A DNA stretch of 64,000 nt from Metridium senile (taxonomy: Eukaryota > Cnidaria > Anthozoa > Actiniaria > Metridiidae), in contig CATKSA010000215.1 of assembly GCA_949775045.1 (NCBI GenBank), forward strand, positions 44,096-108,095, given 5' to 3'. The translations under genes were made by a program, and so were the position numbers. This document shows, piece by piece, positions 23,611 through 35,113 of this stretch. The notes under the pieces were generated by a model. That model did no database searches. It had not been told where the DNA came from and worked only from the letters and a program-made list of their open reading frames with translations. The number at the start of each line of letters is the position of its first letter. Position 1 is the stretch's first letter.

Positions 23611-25877
23611 ACTCTGATAAAAGCCCAAGATTTTATTTAGAAAAAACTACAAAATCCTACCCAGAATGCAATATGCCCTATAGGGTGATGTGAAAATGTG
23701 TCAAAAAGATTGGAGTTTTCGGCACAAAATTTTGGCCTAGTCCCTGTTAGTAATGTCTGAGAATATTAGAGCATTCTGATAAATGCCCAAGATTTTATTT
23801 AGAAAAAACTACAAAATCCTACCCAGAATGCAATATGCCCTATAGGGTGATGTGAAAATGTGTCAAAAAGATTGGAGTTTTCGGCACAAAATTTTGGCCT
23901 AGTCCCTGTTAGTAATGTCTGAGAATATTAGAGCATTCTGATAAATGCCCAAGATTTTATTTAGAAAAAACTACAAAATCCTACCCAGAATGCAATATGC
24001 CCTATAGGGTGATGTGAAAATGTGTCAAAAAGATCGGGGTTTTTGGCACAAAATTTTGGCCTAGTCCCTGTTAGTAATGTCTGAGAATATTAGAGCACTC
24101 TGATAAAAGCCCAAGATTTTATTTAGAAAAAACTACAAAATCCTACCCAGAATGCAATATGCCCTATAGGGTGATGTGAAAATGTGTCAAAAAGATTGGG
24201 GTTTTCGGCACAAAATTTTGGCCTAGTCCCTGTTAGTAATGTCTGAGAATATTAGAGCATTCTGATAAATGCCCAAGATTTTATTTAGAAAAAACTACAA
24301 AATCCTACCCAGAATGCAATATGCCCTATAGGGTGATGTGAAAATGTGTCAAAAAGATTGGGGTTTTCGGCACAAAATTTTTGTCTAGTCCCTGTTAGTA
24401 ATGTCTGAGAATATTAGAGCATTCTGATAAATGCCCAAGATTTTATTTAGAAAAAACTACAAAATCCTACCCAGAATGCAATATGCCCTATAGGGTGATG
24501 TGAAAATGTGTCAAAAAGATCAGGGTTTTCGGCACAAAATTTTGGCCTAGTCCCTGTTAGTAATGTCTGAGAATATTAGAACATTCTAATAAATGCCCAA
24601 GATTTTATTTAGAAAAAAACTACAAAATCCTACCCAGAATGCAATATGCCCTATAGTGATGTGAAAATGTGTCAAAAAGATCGGGGTTTTCGAAACAAAT
24701 CTTTTGCCTAGTCCCTGTTAGTCATGTCTGAGAATATTAGAGCATTCTGATAAATGCCCAAGATTTTATTTAGAAAAAACTACAAAATCCTACCCAGAAT
24801 GCAATATGCCCTATAGGGTGATGTGAAAATGTGTCAAAAAGATCGGGGTTTTTGGCACAAAATTTTGGCCTAGTCCCTGTTAGTAATGTCTGAGAATATT
24901 AGAGCATTCTGATAAATGCCCAAGATTTTATTTAGAAAAAACTACAAAATCCTACCCAGAATGCAATATGCCCTATAGGGTGATGTGAAAATGTGTCAAA
25001 AAGATTGGGGTTTTCGGTACAAAATTTTGGCCTAGTCCCTGTTAGTAATGTCTGAGAATATTAGAGCACTCTGATAAAAGCCCAAGATTTTATTTAGAAA
25101 AAACTACAAAATCCTACCCAGAATGCAATATGCCCTATAGGGTGATGTGAAAATGTGTCAAAAAGATTGGGGTTTTCGGCACAAAATTTTGGCCTAGTCC
25201 CTGTTAGTAATGTCTGAGAATATTAGAGCATTCTGATAAATGCCCAAGATTTTATTTAGAAAAAACTACAAAATCCTACCCAGAATGCAATATGCCCTAT
25301 AGGGTGATGTGAAAATGTGTCAAAAAGATTGGGGTTTTCGGCACAAAATTTTTGTCTAGTCCCTGTTAGTAATGTCTGAGAATATTAGAGCATTCTGATA
25401 AATGCCCAAGATTTTATTTAGAAAAAACTACAAAATCCTACCCAGAATGCAATATGCCCTATAGGGTGATGTGAAAATGTGTCAAAAAGATCAGGGTTTT
25501 CGGCACAAAATTTTGGCCTAGTCCCTGTTAGTAATGTCTGAGAATATTAGAACATTCTAATAAATGCCCAAGATTTTATTTAGAAAAAACTACAAAATCC
25601 TACCCAGAATGCAATATGCCCTATAGGGTGATGTGAAAATGTGTCAAAAAGATTGGGGTTTTCGGCACAAAATTTTTGTCTAGTCCCTGTTAGTAATGTC
25701 TGAGAATATTAGAGCATTCTGATAAATGCCCAAGATTTTATTTAGAAAAAACTACAAAATCCTACCCAGAATGCAATATGCCCTATAGGGTGATGTGAAA
25801 ATGTGTCAAAAAGATTGGAGTTTTCGGCACAAAATTTTGGCCTAGTCCCTGTTAGTAATGTCTGAGAATATTAGAGC
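23611..25877 (+). repeat. 14-monomer HOR unit, copy 2 (2267 bp)
   Basis: Tandem copy of 21345-23610. TTTTCGAAAC at about 24689 and TTTTCGGTAC at about 25013 are each 2267 bp after their partners. It is one base longer because the seventh monomer has seven A. The fourteenth monomer is ATTGGAG instead of the GTCAAAGAG type, which marks the right edge of the duplication. Confidence 0.9.
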
Positions 25878-26039
25878 ATTCTGATAAATGCCCAAGATTT
25901 TATTTAGAAAAAACTACAAAATCCTACCCAGAATGCAATATGCCCTATAGGGTGATGTGAAAATGTGTCAAAAAGATCGGGGTTTTTGGCACAAAATTTT
26001 GGCCTAGTCCCTGTTAGTAATGTCTGAGAATATTAGAGC

Positions 26040-27498
26040 ATTCTGATAAATGCCCAAGATTTTATTTAGAAAAAACTACAAAATCCTACCCAGAATGCAA
26101 TATGCCCTATAGGGTGATGTGAAAATGTGTCAAAAAGTTTGGGGTTTTCGGCACAAAATTTTGGCCTAGTCCCTGTTAGTAATGTCTGAGAATATTAGAG
26201 CACTCTGATAAAAGCCCAAGATTTTATTTAGAAAAAACTACAAAATCCTACCCAGAATGCAATATGCCCTATAGGGTGATGTGAAAATGTGTCAAAAAGA
26301 TTGGAGTTTTCGGCACAAAATTTTGGCCTAGTCCCTGTAAGTAATGTCTGAGAATATTAGAGCACTCTGATAAAAGCCCAAGATTTTATTTAGAAAAAAC
26401 TACAAAATCCTACCCAGAATGCAATATGCCCTATAGGGTGATGTGAAAATGTGTCAAAAAGATCGGGGTTTTCGGCACAAAATTTTGGCCTAGTCCCTGT
26501 TAGTAATGTCTGAGAATATTAGAGCATTCTGATAAATGCCCAAGATTTTATTTAGAAAAAACTACAAAATCCTACCCAGAATGCAATATGCCCTATAGGG
26601 TGATGTGAAAATGTGTCAAAAAGATTGGAGTTTTCGGTACAAAATTTTTGTCTAGTCCCTGTTAGTAATGTCTGAGAATATTAGAGCATTCTGATAAATG
26701 CCCAAGATTTTATTTAGAAAAAACTACAAAATCCTACCCAGAATGCAATATGCCCTATAGGGTGATGTGAAAATGTGTCAAAAAGATCGGGGTTTTCGGC
26801 ACAAAATTTTGGCCTAGTCCCTGTTAGTAATGTCTGAGAATATTAGAACATTCTAATAAATGCCCAAGATTTTATTTAGAAAAAACTACAAAATCCTACC
26901 CAGAATGCAATATGCCCTATAGGGTGATGTGAAAATGTGTCAAAAAGATTGGGGTTTTCGGCACAAAATTTTTGTCTAGTCCCTGTTAGTAATGTCTGAG
27001 AATATTAGAGCATTCTGATAAATGCCCAAGATTTTATTTAGAAAAAACTACAAAATCCTACCCAGAATGCAATATGCCCTATAGGGTGATGTGAAAATGT
27101 GTCAAAAAGATTGGAGTTTTCGGCACAAATTTTTGGCCTAGTCCCTGTTAGTAATGTCTGAGAATATTAGAGCATTCTGATAAATGCCCAAGATTTTATT
27201 TAGAAAAAAACTACAAAATCCTACCCAGAATGCAATATGCCCTATAGGGTGATGTGAAAATGTGTCAAAAAGATCGGGGTTTTTGGCACAAAATTTTGGC
27301 CTAGTCCCTGTTAGTAATGTCTGAGAATATTAGAGCACTCTGATAAAAGCCCAAGATTTTATTTAGAAAAAACTACAAAATCCTACCCAGAATGCAATAT
27401 GCCCTATAGGGTGATGTGAAAATGTGTCAAAAAGATTGGAGTTTTCGGCACAAAATTTTGGCCTAGTCCCTGTTAGTAATGTCTGAGAATATTAGAGC
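26040..27498 (+). repeat. 9-monomer HOR unit, standard copy (1459 bp)
   Basis: Nine monomers: AAAGTTTGGGG; ACTCTG/ATTGGAG with GTAAGTAATG; ACTCTG; ATTGGAG with AAAATTTTTGTC; ATCGGGG ending GAAC; a copy starting ATTCTAATAAATG with AAAATTTTTGTC; ATTGGAG with CACAAATTTTTGGCC; 7-A with TTTTTGGC; ACTCTG/ATTGGAG. The AAAGTTTGG marker (26137) recurs at 27596, 31807, 33104 (as AAATTTGGGG) and 35211, giving a family of related units with different monomer numbers. Confidence 0.85.
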
Positions 27499-30400
27499 AT
27501 TCTGATAAATGCCCAAGATTTTATTTAGAAAAAACTACAAAATCCTACCCAGAATGCAATATGCCCTATAGGGTGATGTGAAAATGTGTCAAAAAGTTTG
27601 GGGTTTTCGGCACAAAATTTTGGCCTAGTCCCTGTTAGTAATGTCTGAGAATATTAGAGCACTCTGATAAAAGCCCAAGATTTTATTTAGAAAAAACTAC
27701 AAAATCCTACCCAGAATGCAATATGCCCTATAGGGTGATGTGAAAATGTGTCAAAAAGATTGGAGTTTTCGGCACAAAATTTTGGCCTAGTCCCTGTAAG
27801 TAATGTCTGAGAATATTAGAGCACTCTGATAAAAGCCCAAGATTTTATTTAGAAAAAACTACAAAATCCTACCCAGAATGCAATATGCCCTATAGGGTGA
27901 TGTGAAAATGTGTCAAAAAGATTGGGGTTTTCGGCACAAAATTTTGGCCTAGTCCCTGTTAGTAATGTCTGAGAATATTAGAGCATTCTGATAAATGCCC
28001 AAGATTTTATTTAGAAAAAACTACAAAATCCTACCCAGAATGCAATATGCCCTATAGGGTGATGTGAAAATGTGTCAAAAAGATTGGAGTTTTCGGCACA
28101 AAATTTTTGTCTAGTCCCTGTTAGTAATGTCTGAGAATATTAGAGCATTCTGATAAATGCCCAAGATTTTATTTAGAAAAAACTACAAAATCCTACCCAG
28201 AATGCAATATGCCCTATAGGGTGATGTGAAAATGTGTCAAAAAGATCGGGGTTTTCGGCACAAAATTTTGGCCTAGTCCCTGTTAGTAATGTCTGAGAAT
28301 ATTAGAACATTCTAATAAATGCCCAAGATTTTATTTAGAAAAAACTACAAAATCCTACCCAGAATGCAATATGCCCTATAGGGTGATGTGAAAATGTGTC
28401 AAAAAGATTGGGGTTTTCGGCACAAAATTTTTGTCTAGTCCCTGTTAGTAATGTCTGAGAATATTAGAGCATTCTGATAAATGCCCAAGATTTTATTTAG
28501 AAAAAACTACAAAATCCTACCCAGAATGCAATATGCCCTATAGGGTGATGTGAAAATGTGTCAAAAAGATTGGAGTTTTCGGCACAAATTTTTGGCCTAG
28601 TCCCTGTTAGTAATGTCTGAGAATATTAGAGCATTCTGATAAATGCCCAAGATTTTATTTAGAAAAAAACTACAAAATCCTACCCAGAATGCAATATGCC
28701 CTATAGGGTGATGTGAAAATGTGTCAAAAAGATCGGGGTTTTTGGCACAAAATTTTGGCCTAGTCCCTGTTAGTAATGTCTGAGAATATTAGAGCATTCT
28801 GATAAATGCCCAAGATTTTATTTAGAAAAAACTACAAAATCCTACCCAGAATGCAATATGCCCTATAGGGTGATGTGAAAATGTGTCAAAAAGATTAAGG
28901 TTTTCGGCACAAAATTTTGGCCTAGTCCCTGTTAGTAATGTCTGAGAATATTAGAGCACTCTGATAAAAGCCCAAGATTTTATTTAGAAAAAACTACAAA
29001 ATCCTACCCAGAATGCAATATGCCCTATAGGGTGATGTGAAAATGTGTCAAAAAGATTGGAGTTTTCGGCACAAAATTTTGGCCTAGTCCCTGTTAGTAA
29101 TGTCTGAGAATATTAGAGCATTCTGATAAATGCCCAAGATTTTATTTAGAAAAAAACTACAAAATCCTACCCAGAATGCAATATGCCCTATAGGGTGATG
29201 TGAAAATGTGTCAAAAAGATTGGGGTTTTCGGCACAAAATTTTGGCCTAGTCCCTGTTAGTAATGTCTGAGAATATTAGAGCATTCTGATAAATGCCCAA
29301 GATTTTATTTAGAAAAAACTACAAAATCCTACCCAGAATGCAATATGCCCTATAGGGTGATGTGAAAATGTGTCAAAAAGATTGGGGTTTTCGGCACAAA
29401 ATTTTTGTCTAGTCCCTGTTAGTAATGTCTGAGAATATTAGAGCATTCTGATAAATGCCCAAGATTTTATTTAGAAAAAACTACAAAATCCTACCCAGAA
29501 TGCAATATGCCCTATAGGGTGATGTGAAAATGTGTCAAAAAGATTGGAGTTTTCGGCACAAAATTTTGGCCTAGTCCCTGTTAGTAATGTCTGAGAATAT
29601 TAGAGCATTCTGATAAATGCCCAAGATTTTATTTAGAAAAAACTACAAAATCCTACCCAGAATGCAATATGCCCTATAGGGTGATGTGAAAATGTGTCAA
29701 AAAGATCGGGGTTTTTGGCACAAAATTTTGGCCTAGTCCCTGTTAGTAATGTCTGAGAATATTAGAGCATTCTGATAAATGCCCAAGATTTTATTTAGAA
29801 AAAACTACAAAATCCTACCCAGAATGCAATATGCCCTATAGGGTGATGTGAAAATGTGTCAAAAAGATTGGGGTTTTCGGCACAAAATTTTGGCCTAGTC
29901 CCTGTTAGTAATGTCTGAGAATATTAGAGCACTCTGATAAAATACCAAGATTTTATTTAGAAAAAACTACAAAATCCTACCCAGAATGCAATATGCCCTA
30001 TAGGGTGATGTGAAAATGTGTCAAAAAGATTGGAGTTTTCGGCACAAAATTTTGGCCTAGTCCCTGTAAGTAATGTCTGAGAATATTAGAGCACTCTGAT
30101 AAAAGCCCAAGATTTTATTTAGAAAAAACTACAAAATCCTACCCAGAATGCAATATGCCCTATAGGGTGATGTGAAAATGTGTCAAAAAGATCGGGGTTT
30201 TCGGCACAAAATTTTGGCCTAGTCCCTGTTAGTAATGTCTGAGAATATTAGAGCATTCTGATAAATGCCCAAGATTTTATTTAGAAAAAACTACAAAATC
30301 CTACCCAGAATGCAATATGCCCTATAGTGATGTGAAAATGTGTCAAAAAGATCGGGGTTTTCGGCACAAATCTTTTGCCTAGTCCCTGTTAGTAATGTCT

Positions 30401-30500
30401 GAGAATATTAGAGCATTCTGATAAATGCCCAAGATTTTATTTAGAAAAAAACTACAAAATCCTACCCAGAATGCAATATGCCCTATAGGGTGATGTGAAA
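26340..30500 (+). repeat. Large duplicated block, copy 1 (about 4.1 kb, offset 7615 bp)
   Basis: Rare markers in this block recur downstream at a constant 7615 bp: TTTTCGGTAC with ATTGGAG at 26635/34250, AAAGTTTGG at 27596/35211, CACAAATTTTTGG at 28580/36195, AATACCAAG at 29943/37558, the 160-bp monomer at 30325/37940 and the 7-A run at about 30451/38066. The left limit is inside the monomer carrying GTAAGTAATG and the right limit lies before the GTCAAAGAG marker at 30511; both are approximate. Within the block one stretch is shifted by three monomers between copies. Confidence 0.85.
27499..28957 (+). repeat. 9-monomer HOR unit, second copy (1459 bp)
   Basis: Same order as 26040-27498 for eight monomers, offset 1459 bp (AAAGTTTGG at 27596, CACAAATTTTTGG near 28583). 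The ninth position holds a rare GATTAAGG monomer (28893), and the usual ACTCTG/ATTGGAG monomer follows it at 28958. GATTAAGG occurs elsewhere only at about 36995. Confidence 0.8.
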
Positions 30501-30739
30501 ATGTGTCAAAGAGATTGGGGTTTTCGGCACAAAATTTTGGCCTAGTCCCTGTTAGTAATGTCTGAGAATATTAGAGCACTCTGATAAAAGCCCAAGATTT
30601 TATTTAGAAAAAACTACAAAATCCTACCCAGAATGCAATATGCCCTATAGGGTGATGTGAAAATGTGTCAAAAAGATTGGAGTTTTCGGCACAAAATTTT
30701 GGCCTAGTCCCTGTTAGTAATGTCTGAGAATATTAGAGC
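30255..30739 (+). repeat. 485-bp cassette, copy 4
   Basis: Same trio as 14060-14544: 160-bp AAATCTTTTGCC monomer, 7-A GTCAAAGAG monomer and ACTCTG/ATTGGAG monomer. It lies at the right edge of the large duplicated block; copy 2 of that block keeps only the start of the trio, then continues with a 7-A ATTGGAG monomer. The next monomer downstream has a two-base deletion (GTCAAAAGATTGG near 30830). Confidence 0.8.
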
Positions 30740-31709
30740 ATTCTGATAAATGCCCAAGATTTTATTTAGAAAAAACTACAAAATCCTACCCAGAATGCAA
30801 TATGCCCTATAGGGTGATGTGAAAATGTGTCAAAAGATTGGGGTTTTCGGCACAAAATTTTTGTCTAGTCCCTGTTAGTAATGTCTGAGAATATTAGAGC
30901 ATTCTGATAAATGCCCAAGATTTTATTTAGAAAAAACTACAAAATCCTACCCAGAATGCAATATGCCCTATAGGGTGATGTGAAAATGTGTCAAAAAGAT
31001 TGGAGTTTTCGGCACAAAATTTTGGCCTAGTCCCTGTTAGTAATGTCTGAGAATATTAGAGCATTCTGATAAATGCCCAAGATTTTATTTAGAAAAAACT
31101 ACAAAATCCTACCCAGAATGCAATATGCCCTATAGGGTGATGTGAAAATGTGTCAAAAAGATCGGGGTTTTTGGCACAAAATTTTGGCCTAGTCCCTGTT
31201 AGTAATGTCTGAGAATATTAGAGCATTCTGATAAATGCCCAAGATTTTATTTAGAAAAAACTACAAAATCCTACCCAGAATGCAATATGCCCTATAGGGT
31301 GATGTGAAAATGTGTCAAAAAGATTGGGGTTTTCGGTACAAATTTTTGTCTAGTCCCTGTTAGTAATGTCTGAGAATATTAGAGCATTCTGATAAATGCC
31401 CAAGATTTTATTTAGAAAAAACTACAAAATCCTACCCAGAATGCAATATGCCCTATAGGGTGATGTGAAAATGTGTCAAAAAGATTGGAGTTTTCGGCAC
31501 AAAATTTTGGCCTAGTCCCTGTTAGTAATGTCTGAGAATATTAGAGCATTCTGATAAATGCCCAAGATTTTATTTAGAAAAAACTACAAAATCCTACCCA
31601 GAATGCAATATGCCCTATAGGGTGATGTGAAAATGTGTCAAAAAGATCGGGGTTTTTGGCACAAAATTTTGGCCTAGTCCCTGTTAGTAATGTCTGAGAA
31701 TATTAGAGC

Positions 31710-33006
31710 ATTCTGATAAATGCCCAAGATTTTATTTAGAAAAAACTACAAAATCCTACCCAGAATGCAATATGCCCTATAGGGTGATGTGAAAATGTGT
31801 CAAAAAGTTTGGGGTTTTCGGCACAAAATTTTGGCCTAGTCCCTGTTAGTAATGTCTGAGAATATTAGAGCACTCTGATAAAAGCCCAAGATTTTATTTA
31901 GAAAAAACTACAAAATCCTACCCAGAATGCAATATGCCCTATAGGGTGATGTGAAAATGTGTCAAAAAGATTGGAGTTTTCGGCACAAAATTTTGGCCTA
32001 GTCCCTGTAAGTAATGTCTGAGAATATTAGAGCACTCTGATAAAAGCCCAAGATTTTATTTAGAAAAAACTACAAAATCCTACCCAGAATGCAATATGCC
32101 CTATAGGGTGATGTGAAAATGTGTCAAAAAGATCGGGGTTTTCGGCACAAAATTTTGGCCTAGTCCCTGTTAGTAATGTCTGAGAATATTAGAGCATTCT
32201 GATAAATGCCCAAGATTTTATTTAGAAAAAACTACAAAATCCTACCCAGAATGCAATATGCCCTATAGGGTGATGTGAAAATGTGTCAAAAAGATCGGGG
32301 TTTTCGGCACAAAATTTTGGCCTAGTCCCTGTTAGTAATGTCTGAGAATATTAGAACATTCTAATAAATGCCCAAGATTTTATTTAGAAAAAACTACAAA
32401 ATCCTACCCAGAATGCAATATGCCCTATAGGGTGATGTGAAAATGTGTCAAAAAGATTGGGGTTTTCGGCACAAAATTTTTGTCTAGTCCCTGTTAGTAA
32501 TGTCTGAGAATATTAGAGCATTCTGATAAATGCCCAAGATTTTATTTAGAAAAAACTACAAAATCCTACCCAGAATGCAATATGCCCTATAGGGTGATGT
32601 GAAAATGTGTCAAAAAGATTGGAGTTTTCGGCACAAATTTTTGGCCTAGTCCCTGTTAGTAATGTCTGAGAATATTAGAGCATTCTGATAAATGCCCAAG
32701 ATTTTATTTAGAAAAAAACTACAAAATCCTACCCAGAATGCAATATGCCCTATAGGGTGATGTGAAAATGTGTCAAAAAGATCGGGGTTTTTGGCACAAA
32801 ATTTTGGCCTAGTCCCTGTTAGTAATGTCTGAGAATATTAGAGCACTCTGATAAAAGCCCAAGATTTTATTTAGAAAAAACTACAAAATCCTACCCAGAA
32901 TGCAATATGCCCTATAGGGTGATGTGAAAATGTGTCAAAAAGATTGGAGTTTTCGGCACAAAATTTTGGCCTAGTCCCTGTTAGTAATGTCTGAGAATAT
33001 TAGAGC
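31710..33006 (+). repeat. 8-monomer contraction of the 9-mer (1297 bp)
   Basis: Order as in the 9-mer but without the ATTGGAG/AAAATTTTTGTC monomer at the fourth position. The distance from AAAGTTTGG at 31807 to AAATTTGGGG at 33104 is 1297 bp, eight monomers including one of 163 bp. Loss of exactly one monomer fits unequal exchange. Confidence 0.8.
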
Positions 33007-35113
33007 ATTCTGATAAATGCCCAAGATTTTATTTAGAAAAAACTACAAAATCCTACCCAGAATGCAATATGCCCTATAGGGTGATGTGAAAATGTGTCAA
33101 AAAATTTGGGGTTTTCGGCACAAAATTTTGGCCTAGTCCCTGTTAGTAATGTCTGAGAATATTAGAGCACTCTGATAAAAGCCCAAGATTTTATTTAGAA
33201 AAAACTACAAAATCCTACCCAGAATGCAATATGCCCTATAGGGTGATGTGAAAATGTGTCAAAAAGATTGGAGTTTTCGGCACAAAATTTTGGCCTAGTC
33301 CCTGTAAGTAATGTCTGAGAATATTAGAGCACTCTGATAAAAGCCCAAGATTTTATTTAGAAAAAACTACAAAATCCTACCCAGAATGCAATATGCCCTA
33401 TAGGGTGATGTGAAAATGTGTCAAAAAGATTGGGGTTTTCGGCACAAAATTTTGGCCTAGTCCCTGTTAGTAATGTCTGAGAATATTAGAGCATTCTGAT
33501 AAATGCCCAAGATTTTATTTAGAAAAAACTACAAAATCCTACCCAGAATGCAATATGCCCTATAGGGTGATGTGAAAATGTGTCAAAAAGATTGGAGTTT
33601 TCGGCACAAAATTTTTGTCTAGTCCCTGTTAGTAATGTCTGAGAATATTAGAGCATTCTGATAAATGCCCAAGATTTTATTTAGAAAAAACTACAAAATC
33701 CTACCCAGAATGCAATATGCCCTATAGGGTGATGTGAAAATGTGTCAAAAAGATCGGGGTTTTCGGCACAAAATTTTGGCCTAGTCCCTGTTAGTAATGT
33801 CTGAGAATATTAGAACATTCTAATAAATGCCCAAGATTTTATTTAGAAAAAACTACAAAATCCTACCCAGAATGCAATATGCCCTATAGGGTGATGTGAA
33901 AATGTGTCAAAAAGATTGGGGTTTTCGGCACAAAATTTTGGCCTAGTCCCTGTAAGTAATGTCTGAGAATATTAGAGCACTCTGATAAAAGCCCAAGATT
34001 TTATTTAGAAAAAACTACAAAATCCTACCCAGAATGCAATATGCCCTATAGGGTGATGTGAAAATGTGTCAAAAAGATCGGGGTTTTCGGCACAAAATTT
34101 TGGCCTAGTCCCTGTTAGTAATGTCTGAGAATATTAGAGCATTCTGATAAATGCCCAAGATTTTATTTAGAAAAAACTACAAAATCCTACCCAGAATGCA
34201 ATATGCCCTATAGGGTGATGTGAAAATGTGTCAAAAAGATTGGAGTTTTCGGTACAAAATTTTTGTCTAGTCCCTGTTAGTAATGTCTGAGAATATTAGA
34301 GCATTCTGATAAATGCCCAAGATTTTATTTAGAAAAAACTACAAAATCCTACCCAGAATGCAATATGCCCTATAGGGTGATGTGAAAATGTGTCAAAAAG
34401 ATCGGGGTTTTCGGCACAAAATTTTGGCCTAGTCCCTGTTAGTAATGTCTGAGAATATTAGAACATTCTAATAAATGCCCAAGATTTTATTTAGAAAAAA
34501 CTACAAAATCCTACCCAGAATGCAATATGCCCTATAGGGTGATGTGAAAATGTGTCAAAAAGATTGGGGTTTTCGGCACAAAATTTTTGTCTAGTCCCTG
34601 TTAGTAATGTCTGAGAATATTAGAGCATTCTGATAAATGCCCAAGATTTTATTTAGAAAAAACTACAAAATCCTACCCAGAATGCAATATGCCCTATAGG
34701 GTGATGTGAAAATGTGTCAAAAAGATTGGAGTTTTCGGCACAAATTTTTGGCCTAGTCCCTGTTAGTAATGTCTGAGAATATTAGAGCATTCTGATAAAT
34801 GCCCAAGATTTTATTTAGAAAAAAACTACAAAATCCTACCCAGAATGCAATATGCCCTATAGGGTGATGTGAAAATGTGTCAAAAAGATCGGGGTTTTTG
34901 GCACAAAATTTTGGCCTAGTCCCTGTTAGTAATGTCTGAGAATATTAGAGCACTCTGATAAAAGCCCAAGATTTTATTTAGAAAAAACTACAAAATCCTA
35001 CCCAGAATGCAATATGCCCTATAGGGTGATGTGAAAATGTGTCAAAAAGATTGGAGTTTTCGGCACAAAATTTTGGCCTAGTCCCTGTTAGTAATGTCTG
35101 AGAATATTAGAGC
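33007..35113 (+). repeat. 13-monomer expansion of the 9-mer (2107 bp)
   Basis: The 9-mer order with four monomers duplicated inside it: 33169-33816 and 33817-34464 are successive versions of the same four-monomer order (GTAAGTAATG; ACTCTG; AAAATTTTTGTC; ATCGGGG ending GAAC). The length is 1459 + 648 = 2107 bp, as expected for a whole-monomer insertion. The opening monomer has AAATTTGGGG (33104) where other copies have AAAGTTTGGGG. Confidence 0.85.
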
